The notes under the pieces were generated by a model, which saw only the letters and a list, made by a program, of their open reading frames with translations, was not told the DNA's origin and did not search any database. Position numbers and translations under genes: made by a program. A DNA stretch of 64,000 nt from Gammaproteobacteria bacterium (GTDB taxonomy: Bacteria > Pseudomonadota > Gammaproteobacteria > Xanthomonadales > SZUA-36), in assembly GCA_030426265.1 (NCBI GenBank), contig JAUHYP010000004.1, positions 62,001-126,000 on the forward strand. The letters run 5' to 3'. Shown here in pieces: positions 1 through 9,265 of this stretch (positions within the stretch are counted from its first letter, which is position 1; the number at the start of each line of letters is the position of its first letter).

Positions 1-1
1 C

Positions 2-466
2 GGCTATGACATTCCCTGGCTGTTTGGCTGCTACAACGACCTGGAGGCCTTCCAGGACAGCTACGTGTGCCATGAGCGGTTCATCGGCAAATCCGCCGAC
101 CCCATGCTCAAGCACCTGGGCTGGCATCGCAAACACCTTTTGTCGGTATTGCTCACGGTGCCGGCGGATCACCCCGAGGCGCGGGACCGCATGATGACCA
201 CCGACGAGGTGCCCGACTCGGTCGTGGGGTACGACGTCGCTTTGCCGAAGGATGCCGTGAAGCGGGTGCACGATACCCTGATGCCCATGATGCGGGCACG
301 CTACCCGGAGTGGGTCGCGCACTTCACCGTCTGGCTGTACCGCCTGGATGCGATGATGCGGCAAACCCCGCAGATGGCGGAAAAGCTGAGCCGGATCAGC
401 GCCCGGCGCAGCCGACCCGGGCCGCTATCGGCCCGGATCGATCACTGGCAAGCGCGCTTTCTGTAG
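2..466 (+). CDS. 3' part of a protein of unknown function, truncated by the window start
   Basis: Frame 2 is open from the window edge (GYDIPWLFGCYNDLEAFQDSYVCHERF...) to the stop at 466; the upstream part is missing. Confidence 0.6.
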   Translation, partial: GYDIPWLFGCYNDLEAFQDSYVCHERFIGKSADPMLKHLGWHRKHLLSVLLTVPADHPEARDRMMTTDEVPDSVVGYDVALPKDAVKRVHDTLMPMMRARYPEWVAHFTVWLYRLDAMMRQTPQMAEKLSRISARRSRPGPLSARIDHWQARFL

Positions 467-486
467 CTGGCCCGCCAGGGCTCAAC

Positions 487-1149
487 TCAATTCGAATGTT
501 TGCGCCGGTTCAGGGACGAAACACCCAGAAAGCCAAGCAGCAGGGCCATCAACAGGATGCTCCATTGTGACAGCGTGGGCACCGGGGTCGGGGGAGGGCC
601 TGGAGGTGCGGCGTTCACATCCTGTGTTTCCAGGCGGATGGCAGGCATCACGGAGTTGCCGGTGTTACCGGCGGAAGTGCCGTCGATGACCTCAAAACCG
701 TCCTGGGTGAACGTCACGTTGCCGTTGTTGTAGAAGAAGTTCTGGTTTCCGGTGCCTGGGAACGAGAACTCGATGTGGTAGATCGAGCCCGCAGTGAATG
801 GGATGTTCGGTATGGGAAAGTCGATCCATTCCAGGCCCGAGGTCGTGACGGTCGCGCTTCCGCTGGCCAGGATGGTTTCCCCGGTCTCGACGTCGCCATT
901 GACGGTCAGCACTTCCGAGACCTTGTAGGACAAGGTCATCCCCGTCAGGTCGTGGAACAGGCCGACCGATGTGATGATCTCGGTGCCCGTCGCCTGGAAT
1001 ACGACGCCTCGGCCTGAGTTCCAGCCGTCGTTGGAATTGGTAGTGAATACCGATCCGGTTGGGTCGTTCGGTGGGACGAATTCGATCACAGCGGCGTGCG
1101 CCGAGTGCGCGAACAGGACAAGCGCCAGGGCCAGAAACTTCCTGATCAT
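487..1149 (-). CDS. Secreted protein with IPTL-CTERM-type sorting signal
   Basis: N-terminal signal peptide (MIRKFLALALVLFAHSAHAA); C-terminus VPTLSQWSILLMALLLGFLGVSSLNRRK matches the IPTL-CTERM pattern (motif, hydrophobic helix, basic tail). Confidence 0.85.
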   Translation of the reverse strand: MIRKFLALALVLFAHSAHAAVIEFVPPNDPTGSVFTTNSNDGWNSGRGVVFQATGTEIITSVGLFHDLTGMTLSYKVSEVLTVNGDVETGETILASGSATVTTSGLEWIDFPIPNIPFTAGSIYHIEFSFPGTGNQNFFYNNGNVTFTQDGFEVIDGTSAGNTGNSVMPAIRLETQDVNAAPPGPPPTPVPTLSQWSILLMALLLGFLGVSSLNRRKHSN

Positions 1150-1246
1150 TATTTTTTTTCCCCTTGTTGTTCAGTGAGCGTTCAATCGTTATGAACGCAT
1201 TCTTGTTGTTGGACGGACCGATAGCAGCGGCCAACGATAGCAGATT

Positions 1247-1852
1247 TCAACCAGGCGAGGGGTCGGGATTTCTTCGGCCGAACAGTTTTAGCCCAAACAG
1301 CACCACGGCCACCAGCAGGCCGATGACCAGGATCGGAATCAGTACGGCAAAGACGGTGGTCAGAACCGAGGCGAACAGTTCCAACGTGGCCACCAGGGGG
1401 TTGCCGAAGCCGCCGGTCGTGGCCGAGGAGGTGCCGCGCGCGAGAACCGTGGTGGCCTGGACCAGTCCACTGGACCCGCCGCCGGCGATGATCGCCGCGG
1501 CCCACTTCATGGCCCCGTCACCGAACACTTCGGGCATCAGCGCGCCACTGAGCATCGTGCCGGCCACGATGGCGGCGGGGCTGGCGATCGTGTCCAGCAG
1601 GTTGTCCACCCACGGTACGTAGAACCCGCCGATCTCGACCACCATCGCCACGCCCAACCCCACGGTGACCATGGGCTGGCCGAGCCAGGCCATGTCATCG
1701 CCGACCAGGGCCTGCAGCACGGTGTCCAGTCCGAAAGGCATCTCCACGCCGGAATTCAGGCACAGGCTGACAAGGAACAGCGGCACGAACACCCGGAAGC
1801 CGCAGGCCGCAGCCAGGCCGATTCCGGTCAGCAGGGCGATGAAGATGTCCAT
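1247..1852 (-). CDS. DUF4126-like membrane protein
   Basis: Multi-TM protein starting MDIFIALLTGIGLAAACGFRVFVPLFLVSL, typical of DUF4126; start chosen at the internal Met of ORF 1247..1879. Confidence 0.75.
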   Translation of the reverse strand: MDIFIALLTGIGLAAACGFRVFVPLFLVSLCLNSGVEMPFGLDTVLQALVGDDMAWLGQPMVTVGLGVAMVVEIGGFYVPWVDNLLDTIASPAAIVAGTMLSGALMPEVFGDGAMKWAAAIIAGGGSSGLVQATTVLARGTSSATTGGFGNPLVATLELFASVLTTVFAVLIPILVIGLLVAVVLFGLKLFGRRNPDPSPG

Positions 1853-1951
1853 GGGGCAATCCGTACGGAATTGCGACAAGAATAGCCCAATCCGAGCCTG
1901 GCCGGCGTCTAGCCGGCACAGGCGGTCCTGTTCGGGACGGTAGGCGTTTGG

Positions 1952-2374
1952 TCAGTCGTCGAACGAGCTGAGCAGGATGGCGCCATCGAATCCATCGATG
2001 ACCAGGTCGACATGGTGACCGTCGGGATCGACAGCTTCCGCTTCCCAGACAGCATCGTCGAGATCGAGGTCATGCACGTTCGTGTACCCGCTCGCTTCGA
2101 GGGTGGCGCGGACTGTGTCGGCATTCATCACCGGTGTCCCCGAGTGCTTGTCGAGGATGGCGCCGGTCGCGGGAACGATGTGGAGATCATAGTGACGGCC
2201 ATTCTCTCCCTGAACCTCGGCTTCCCAGAGTCCGTCGTCGAGTTCGATCTCGCGAATGCCTGTGTAGCCCGCTGCGGCGAGTGCATCGAGCACCTGGTCG
2301 GCTGAATCGACCGGCTGCTGGGCGAAGGAAGCCGCGCTGGCGGCAAGGATCATGACGGCTGCATACTCTTTCAT
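1952..2374 (-). CDS. Periplasmic PepSY-like protein with two tandem repeats
   Basis: Signal peptide plus two related units: VLDALAAAGYTGIREIELDDGLWEAEVQGENGRHYDLHI / VRATLEASGYTNVHDLDLDDAVWEAEAVDPDGHHVDLVI. Confidence 0.75.
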   Translation of the reverse strand: MKEYAAVMILAASAASFAQQPVDSADQVLDALAAAGYTGIREIELDDGLWEAEVQGENGRHYDLHIVPATGAILDKHSGTPVMNADTVRATLEASGYTNVHDLDLDDAVWEAEAVDPDGHHVDLVIDGFDGAILLSSFDD

Positions 2375-2501
2375 CGATTGGCTCCTGTAGGGATGGGTTT
2401 AGGAGTGTTCGCTCCGGGTACCCACTCTACGGACGTGGGTTAACCCCAGCATGAGGACGGCATTCATGAATTGTTTAATGAACCAGCGGCATAATCGGGC
2501 G

Positions 2502-2807
2502 ATGCGCTGTCTCCTCGCCATGTGTTGCTCAGCCGTCGTTGCCCTGGTCGCGCTGACGTCCCCGTTCCACGAGGCATTGGCTGACGATGATGCTGATCGC
2601 GCCCGTGAAGGCGTCGAGTCCGGGCTTTACGTCCCCCTGGAAGACATTGTCCGCTCGGCAAGGCTTCGCTATCCCGGTCGGGTCGTGGAAGTCGAACTCG
2701 ATGACGACGAATACGAGATCGAAATTCTCCAGGAAGACGGGACGAAAATTGAACTCGAGTACGACGCGCGCACGGGTGAGTTGCTCGAAGCTGACGTGGA
2801 TGACTGA
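2502..2807 (+). CDS. PepSY-domain periplasmic protein
   Basis: Signal peptide (MRCLLAMCCSAVVALVALTSPFHEALA) then PepSY-like YPGRVVEVELDDDEYEIEILQEDGTKIELEYDARTGELLE; immediately upstream of the response regulator. ORF opens at 2451. Confidence 0.75.
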   Translation: MRCLLAMCCSAVVALVALTSPFHEALADDDADRAREGVESGLYVPLEDIVRSARLRYPGRVVEVELDDDEYEIEILQEDGTKIELEYDARTGELLEADVDD

Positions 2808-2809
2808 CG

Positions 2810-3475
2810 GTGCGTCTCCTGCTGGTCGAGGATGACGGCGCGCTCGCGCAGCAACTCAAAGCGGCACTCACCGAGGCGGGTTTCGTGGTGGACGTCGCGT
2901 CTGATGGCATCGACGCCGAGTTTCGTGGGCAAACGGAGGCGTACGATGCCATCGTCCTCGACCTCGGCTTGCCCGGGATGGATGGATTGTCTGTACTGCA
3001 CCGGTGGCGCGACGCGAACCGTGATGTTCCGGTGCTCATTCTGACGGCACGCAACCGGTTTCACGACAAGCTTTCCGGATTCAATGCCGGTGCCGATGAC
3101 TTCCTCAGCAAACCCTTCCATACGGAGGAACTGCTGCTGCGCCTTCGTGCCCTGATTCGTCGCAGCACTGGGCATGCGGCGCCTGTGCTTGTCTGTGGCG
3201 CATTGAGCCTGGACGTTAACGCGACGAAATTCAGCCTCGATGGTGAGTCGCTTGCGCTCACCGCGCAAGAGCACCGCATTCTTGCCTATTTGCTGCATCA
3301 CGCAGGGAGAGTGGTGTCGCGAACGGAACTCGGGGAACACGTCTACGATGTCGGTTATGACCCCGATTCGAACGTGATCGATGTGATGATCGGCCGAATC
3401 CGGCGAAAGCTCTGTCCGCATGAGTTGCTGAAGACGCGACGTGGGCAGGGTTTCATCCTGCAGGCAGCCGACTGA
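2810..3475 (+). CDS. OmpR/PhoP-family response regulator
   Basis: Receiver domain MRLLLVEDDGALAQQL...VLDLGLPGMDGL...ILTARN plus winged-helix DNA-binding domain; GTG start 3 nt after the PepSY stop. Confidence 0.92.
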   Translation: MRLLLVEDDGALAQQLKAALTEAGFVVDVASDGIDAEFRGQTEAYDAIVLDLGLPGMDGLSVLHRWRDANRDVPVLILTARNRFHDKLSGFNAGADDFLSKPFHTEELLLRLRALIRRSTGHAAPVLVCGALSLDVNATKFSLDGESLALTAQEHRILAYLLHHAGRVVSRTELGEHVYDVGYDPDSNVIDVMIGRIRRKLCPHELLKTRRGQGFILQAAD

Positions 3476-4855
3476 ATGGTCGCCAGGACCGAGTCCCTGC
3501 GGGCACGACTCTGGTTGTCCGGCCTGGTGGGTACCATGGCTGCATCGGTCGCCGTAGCAGCCTTGTTGGGCGCAGCGTTTGAACGCAGTGTGCTTGGGCA
3601 TTTCGACCGGCGCCTGGCGGATGAGCTCTTGACCCTGGCGGGCCTCGTGACCTCTGATGCCGGTGGCGTGGCGCGCATGCGCGGCGAACCCCTCGATACC
3701 CGTTATGCGCGGGCGCTGTCAGGGCACTACTGGTGGGTCGAAACGGCAGGTCAGGACTATCGATCGCGCTCGCTCTGGGATTCCGACCTGGCGCTGTCCG
3801 TGGACTCCGGAGCGACCGGGCGACTCCACTTTCAATCGATGACCGGCCCATTGTCACAGTCATTGCGAGTGGCATCACAGGAAATCCGGCTGCCGAACGT
3901 CCTGCAGCCCGTGACCATTGGGGTGGCCGGCGACGCCACTGCCACCCTGGCCGAGATCGCACGCTTTCGGTGGATGGCAGGGATTGCCGGCGCCCTGGTC
4001 GCCGCAGCCCTGTTGCTGGTGTTCCTGGTACAGGTAGCCTTTGGCCTGCGGCCGTTGCGGGAGATCACCCAGACCCTCGAAGCCTTGCGCAACGGACAGG
4101 CGCATGAAGTCGAAACGGACCGCTTTCCAGGCGAGATCCGTCCGCTCGCCGAGGAGCTCAATGCCGTCCTCGCGCACAACGAACGCATGGTCGCCCGCGC
4201 CCGCGCCGGAGTCGGGGATCTCGCGCATGCGTTGAAGACGCCGCTGTCGGTGCTGTTGGCGTCCGCCCAGCGGGGCGATTCTGCACTGCCTGCAACGGTC
4301 GACAACCAGGTCCGCCGCATGCGGCAGGACATCGACCGCCATCTTGCGATCAGCGTTCCGGCGGACCGGCAAAGCCGCACGAACCTGGCCGTTGTCGTCG
4401 ATTCGCTGGTGCGCATGCTGTCCTCGGTGTACGCCGATCGAGGGATTCGGTTTCAAGGCGAGGTCAACCCGTCGCTCGAGTTTCACGGCGGTCACGCCGA
4501 CCTCGAGGACATGCTGGGCAACCTGCTGGACAACGCCTGCAAGTGGGCGCACGGCCGAGTGTCGATCGTGGCGGACGTGGCTGGGGACTTGCTTCGTCTC
4601 TCGGTACTGGATGATGGTCCTGGTATCCCGGGCTCGGAAAAGGACGCTGCGCTTCGCCGCGGCCAACGACTGGATGAATCGACACCGGGGTCCGGGCTGG
4701 GCCTCTCAATCGTTGTTGCGCTGGCCGAGAGTTATGGCGGCAGGTTGATCCTGGAAACACCAGATCGCGGCGGGCTGTCGGCGACACTGGAGCTGCCGGG
4801 GGCGCTGGCGCCTCCGGACCGGAGGGTACCGAAGCGGCACAGGTTCATTGACTGA
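3476..4855 (+). CDS. Sensor histidine kinase (PhoQ-like)
   Basis: Two TMs, H-box GVGDLAHALKTPLSVLLA, N-box LLDNACKWA, G-boxes DDGPGIP and GSGLGLSIV; directly follows the response regulator. Confidence 0.92.
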   Translation: MVARTESLRARLWLSGLVGTMAASVAVAALLGAAFERSVLGHFDRRLADELLTLAGLVTSDAGGVARMRGEPLDTRYARALSGHYWWVETAGQDYRSRSLWDSDLALSVDSGATGRLHFQSMTGPLSQSLRVASQEIRLPNVLQPVTIGVAGDATATLAEIARFRWMAGIAGALVAAALLLVFLVQVAFGLRPLREITQTLEALRNGQAHEVETDRFPGEIRPLAEELNAVLAHNERMVARARAGVGDLAHALKTPLSVLLASAQRGDSALPATVDNQVRRMRQDIDRHLAISVPADRQSRTNLAVVVDSLVRMLSSVYADRGIRFQGEVNPSLEFHGGHADLEDMLGNLLDNACKWAHGRVSIVADVAGDLLRLSVLDDGPGIPGSEKDAALRRGQRLDESTPGSGLGLSIVVALAESYGGRLILETPDRGGLSATLELPGALAPPDRRVPKRHRFID

Positions 4856-4955
4856 GCCGCTTTGACATCGTCACCGGTGCAAACCGACCACGGCGAGCTA
4901 GAGTCTCGTATAGAACCTCATCAACACCGTGACCCGGTTCCCGGAGAGACTGACC

Positions 4956-6188
4956 ATGCAGGAAGTCGATGTCGTCATCATGGGCGCGGGCTCGGCCGGG
5001 CTCGCTGCCGCCCACCAGTTGCGTGCTGACGGGCGCTCGGTCCGGGTGCTCGAGGCCATGGATCGGATCGGGGGGCGCGCCTGGACCAGCACCGAGCCCT
5101 TCGGCATCCCGTTCGACATCGGCTGCGCCTGGCTGCACGCGGCTGATCGCAACCCCTACTACCCCGAGGCCCAGGCTGCCGGCTGGACCCTGTTCCACCA
5201 CGACATGGGTGTCGATCACCTGTATTTCGGCGGCCGCAAGGCCAGCGAGGCCGAGATCGAAGCGATGAAGGCTTCGGATGGCGAGCTGCAGGCCCTGATC
5301 GAAGCGCATTCGGGGGAAGGCGACCAACTCTCCGCGTTGCTGAAGGATTCCCCCTCCCTACGCGCGGCAATGACCTTTTCCGGGCCAATGGACTTCGGCC
5401 AGGACGACGACGAGATCTCCATCGCCGACTTCAAGGCCGCGGCGGACCTCGATCCGAACTACTTCACGAAGGAGGGCTTCGGCGCGCTCGTGGCGCGGTT
5501 CGGCGCAGAGGTCGAGGTCGAGCTGTCCACGCCCGTGCGCAACATCCGCTGGGGCGGGCAGGGCGTGACGGTCGGCACCGACCGCGGCTCGATCCGGGCC
5601 CGGGCGGTGATCGTCACCGCCTCGCCGGCCGTGCTGGCCTTCGAGGAGGTGGAGTTCCTGCCGCAGTTGCCGGTTCAGACCATGGAGGCGCTGTTCGACC
5701 TGCCGATGGGCATGCTGACCAAGATTCCCATCGAGATCAGTGGCGGGCGCTTCGGCCTGAAGCCCTTCGACGATCTGCTGGTCAAGAACCACGCGCGCCA
5801 CGACATCTTCTTTCTCTGTTTTCCCTTCGACACCGACCTGATGGTGGGTTTCGTCGGCGGGGATTTCGCCTGGGAGATGGAGGCCGCCGGGACCGAGGCG
5901 GGTGTCGACTACGTGACGCACCAGTTGTGCAACCTGTTCGGCAACGACCTGCGCAAGTACGTCGGCCGATCGACGATGACGAACTGGAGCGGTGAGCGCT
6001 ATGTGCGTGGCGCTTACGCCGCCGCGCGGCCCGGCCGGGCGGCCGCCCGCCAGGTGTTGATGCAACCGGTGGCGGACCGCATCTGGTTCGCCGGCGAACA
6101 CCTCGCAGGCCCTCTGATCCAGACCTGCGGCGGCGCGAGACTGTCCGGCGAGTCGGTGGCCAGGGAGGTGCACGCGGCCCTGGGGTAG
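4956..6188 (+). CDS. FAD-dependent oxidoreductase (flavin amine oxidase family)
   Basis: Dinucleotide-binding motif VDVVIMGAGSAGLAAAHQLRADGRSVRVLEAMDRIGGRAWT and C-terminal GEHLAGPLIQTCGGARLSGESVA; SD before ATG 4956. Confidence 0.88.
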   Translation: MQEVDVVIMGAGSAGLAAAHQLRADGRSVRVLEAMDRIGGRAWTSTEPFGIPFDIGCAWLHAADRNPYYPEAQAAGWTLFHHDMGVDHLYFGGRKASEAEIEAMKASDGELQALIEAHSGEGDQLSALLKDSPSLRAAMTFSGPMDFGQDDDEISIADFKAAADLDPNYFTKEGFGALVARFGAEVEVELSTPVRNIRWGGQGVTVGTDRGSIRARAVIVTASPAVLAFEEVEFLPQLPVQTMEALFDLPMGMLTKIPIEISGGRFGLKPFDDLLVKNHARHDIFFLCFPFDTDLMVGFVGGDFAWEMEAAGTEAGVDYVTHQLCNLFGNDLRKYVGRSTMTNWSGERYVRGAYAAARPGRAAARQVLMQPVADRIWFAGEHLAGPLIQTCGGARLSGESVAREVHAALG

Positions 6189-6301
6189 GCGTGGGCATGG
6201 CAGCCATTGGGCACCTCGAACCGGAGGCCGGCTTTAAACCCGGAGGACGTTGAAACCGTCACAGGCTTGGAGTCGGCGACGAAGCAGAGGGGCTGCCATT
6301 C

Positions 6302-7555
6302 ATGACATCGATCCGAACGATCCTGTTCGCGGGAACCCTGTTGACCGGTGCCGCGCTGGCCCAGGAATCCCCCGGGGCCGACGCGCCCTACCACTACACC
6401 GGCCAGGTGCGCATCGACCCGCAGAGTGGCCACATCGCCGCCGAATGGGTGATCGAGGTCAACGAGCCGGAACCGCGGGAACGGACCTTCCTCCTGCGCG
6501 ACACCCTGCCCGAGGTGGCTGTGGTGGGCGATGTGGCCGGGTTCACGACGGGGCGCCGTGAGGGCCTGGACGGGTTCCTCGCCGTGACCGTGCAGCTCCC
6601 GGTCGACGTGGCGTCGCCGGTTGTGCGCCTTTCCTACGAGGGCGTACCCATCCCGGTGCCCATGGACAACGACATCAACGGCATCGAGCCGGATCGTGTC
6701 GAACTGAACGTCGACTCCTTCTGGTTTCCCATCGATGCGCGCTTCAGCAAGGAACTCATCGCCGAGGTGCTCGTGCTGATTCCGGGTGATGGCTGGCAGG
6801 CCGTCACCACCGGGGAAGCCGTACCGGTCGAGGGTGGATTTCGACTGGTCAACGCTGACCCGCGCCTGGACATCGCGTTCACCCTGTCCCGTCACTTCCG
6901 GATCACGCAGGCCGAAGGATTCACGCTCTATGACCAGCGTGAATCCGCGGCCGGTACGGACGCCCTGGTCGAGACGGCGGCGTTCTGCCGGGCGTTTCTC
7001 GATCAGCGCTGGGGCCAGGCCGCGCCATTGCCCGCCAGCCGGCTGTTGATCGCCCGCCGCAGCGAGAGCGGCTATGCCCGCGAGAACTACATCGTGTTCA
7101 CCGACATCGCCAACACGCGACCGCCGGAGCTCACGCGGTTCGTCTGCCATGAATTCGCCCATCACTGGGCATCCGGCGGCAAGTTCGACACCGTCGACAA
7201 CTGGATCAATGAAGGGTTTGCCGAAACCCTCGGGATGATGGCCGTGCGCGAACGACTGGGACAGGCGGCCTACGATGCCTTGCAGGACACCATGAAGGAT
7301 CAGGTCGCCGGGCAGTCCCTGCCGCCCATCTGGACGCCGGGCGCCACGGAACGCGGACCCTACCTCGTCAACTACCGCAAGGCCCCGCTGGCCCTGGCCC
7401 GGCTGGAGTCCACCATCGGCCGGGAGCGTTTTCTCGCATTCACCCAGTCGCTGCTGGTCCAACCCGTCAAGACCACGCCGGGTCTGCTGGACACGCTGGA
7501 ATCGGTGGCTGGTACCGAGGCGCGCGCCGGATTCGAGGCCATCCTGGCCGAGTAG
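6302..7555 (+). CDS. Secreted M1-like (gluzincin) zinc metallopeptidase-related protein
   Basis: Signal peptide; HEFAHHW ... NEGFAE matches HExxH(x18)E of M1-like peptidases. Confidence 0.75.
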   Translation: MTSIRTILFAGTLLTGAALAQESPGADAPYHYTGQVRIDPQSGHIAAEWVIEVNEPEPRERTFLLRDTLPEVAVVGDVAGFTTGRREGLDGFLAVTVQLPVDVASPVVRLSYEGVPIPVPMDNDINGIEPDRVELNVDSFWFPIDARFSKELIAEVLVLIPGDGWQAVTTGEAVPVEGGFRLVNADPRLDIAFTLSRHFRITQAEGFTLYDQRESAAGTDALVETAAFCRAFLDQRWGQAAPLPASRLLIARRSESGYARENYIVFTDIANTRPPELTRFVCHEFAHHWASGGKFDTVDNWINEGFAETLGMMAVRERLGQAAYDALQDTMKDQVAGQSLPPIWTPGATERGPYLVNYRKAPLALARLESTIGRERFLAFTQSLLVQPVKTTPGLLDTLESVAGTEARAGFEAILAE

Positions 7556-7669
7556 CTCTCCCCCGGATCACCGGTCCGAGCCGGGTGCCCGGCCGCAATG
7601 ATTCCGCGTGGCTGCCTATACTGAGCGGGAATCGGGAAATTCCTGTTGCAGCAAACCGGGAGGGACATC

Positions 7670-8176
7670 ATGACCCCACGCATCCTTCGAGCGCTGGCCG
7701 GCGCCGCCCTGCTTGCGCCGTTCTGCGCCGCCAGCGGACTTGCCGCGGAAACCGGGACGGCGACCGTGACGCGTGGCGGCACGACGCATACCTTCCTGGT
7801 CATCCAGTGCCTGCGCGACCAGAAAGCCGCCTTTGGCGATGCGATCATCGAGTTCCAGCTCGACGGCGTTCCGGAGGGGACGCCCGCGGAGACCATCGCC
7901 GGTCTGCTCGGAAGTGTCGAAGCCGGTGACAACATCCAGCAGATGATCCTGCCGGTGGTCGAACACGGCCCCATCCTCAGCATCACCCGGGTCAGCGGTG
8001 GTGGCGAGCAGGTCGCCGTGACCGACATGGCCGACCTGATGTGGATCAGTGACGGCAGTCCGATGGACACGGGATCGCGCTTCCTCGACATCGGTGACGG
8101 CGAGGGCGCGCGGGTCTCCGGCAGCGCCACCGCCGCGGGCCAGGCGCTCAGTGTCGAGGCGACCTGTCCCGGTTGA
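7670..8176 (+). CDS. Secreted protein of unknown function
   Basis: ATG with GGGAGG SD; signal peptide MTPRILRALAGAALLAPFCAASGLAAE. Confidence 0.65.
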   Translation: MTPRILRALAGAALLAPFCAASGLAAETGTATVTRGGTTHTFLVIQCLRDQKAAFGDAIIEFQLDGVPEGTPAETIAGLLGSVEAGDNIQQMILPVVEHGPILSITRVSGGGEQVAVTDMADLMWISDGSPMDTGSRFLDIGDGEGARVSGSATAAGQALSVEATCPG

Positions 8177-8191
8177 GCGGACCTCGATCGC

Positions 8192-9139
8192 TCAATCCCC
8201 GCAGGGGTTGTCCCACAGGCTCGTCAGCCGGCGCAGCGGCATTTCGCCGTCGCTGTATCCGGGAACGTCCGTGGTCCAGCGCATCACGCCCTCGTTGCAG
8301 GCCGTGAACTCGATCTCGATGCGGCCCCAGGGCACCTGGTTCACCATGTCGGGGTCGAAGTCCGGCGGGAACATCCCACCCTCCATGATGAAGGCTTCTT
8401 CGAAGATCATGGTGGTGCTCATGCCGTAGGAGCGTCCCAGGGCGCAGATCCATGAGGGGTCGCCCATGGCGTCGAACGTGAACCAGCACATCCACACCCG
8501 GAAGCGGTCGAGCACGTGCAGCATGACGCCATGCCCGGACTGGAGCGGGTCGTACCAGCTCGAGGCCATGGACGGATTCAGGACGAACTCCCCGTAGGCG
8601 ACTTCGCGGTAGTAGGCGTCGTCGTAAAGGGCCGTCACTTCGAGATCGTCCACGTTCGGATAGGGTGCCAGGTGCATCCGCACGCTGCGAATACCGTGTT
8701 GCGTGGTGATGCTCGTGTTCTGCTCCGCCCACTCCCCGAGCGTGCGGGCCTTGTTGGAGTAGGTGTAGAACACGGCCCCGTCAGTGCAATCCTCGCTCTC
8801 GTACTGAATTGCCACGACGATGGCGCGGGCATCTTCCGTCGCGTCTTCCGAAAGGAGGGCCCAGGCCCCGAATTCCACCCGGGTGCCCGCTGTGGTGGGA
8901 AAGCACTGCGACAGTCCCTGGTCGTTGCGCCGCACGCTGTTGGTGATCGAGGCGGAACCCGAGCCGGGTGTGCCGTTCCGGTCGGTGGCGGACCAGCGCG
9001 AACTGGCCGGACCCAGGGTCCAGCCCTCGATGCCCGAGTCGAACTGCCCATTGACCACGAGATTGTCCTGGGCCAGCGCCGGCCCCGCCAGGCCGACAGC
9101 CGCCAGGGTGACAAGGGCAAACCGCAAACGCGTCTTCAT
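8192..9139 (-). CDS. Secreted protein: N-terminal carbohydrate-binding-like domain plus C-terminal WYxP/GxG module (copy A)
   Basis: Signal peptide; N-terminal DNLVVNGQFDSGIEGW pattern; C-terminal SSWYDPLQSGHGVMLHVLD...WMCWFTFDAMGDPSWICALG...WGRIEIEFTAC...LRRLTSLWDNPC. Paralog of 13654..14604. Confidence 0.8.
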   Translation of the reverse strand: MKTRLRFALVTLAAVGLAGPALAQDNLVVNGQFDSGIEGWTLGPASSRWSATDRNGTPGSGSASITNSVRRNDQGLSQCFPTTAGTRVEFGAWALLSEDATEDARAIVVAIQYESEDCTDGAVFYTYSNKARTLGEWAEQNTSITTQHGIRSVRMHLAPYPNVDDLEVTALYDDAYYREVAYGEFVLNPSMASSWYDPLQSGHGVMLHVLDRFRVWMCWFTFDAMGDPSWICALGRSYGMSTTMIFEEAFIMEGGMFPPDFDPDMVNQVPWGRIEIEFTACNEGVMRWTTDVPGYSDGEMPLRRLTSLWDNPCGD

Positions 9140-9265
9140 GATGAACCCTCCTGCTTGGGATGGGGCCGGGGCCGCCTGGCTCCGGTTCCTTACCCTGAAT
9201 GCAGGAGTGGCGAGCGGTTCGGGTCAGGTGGCTGTTCGATTCGACTGGGCGCGGTGTGCGTGCGC

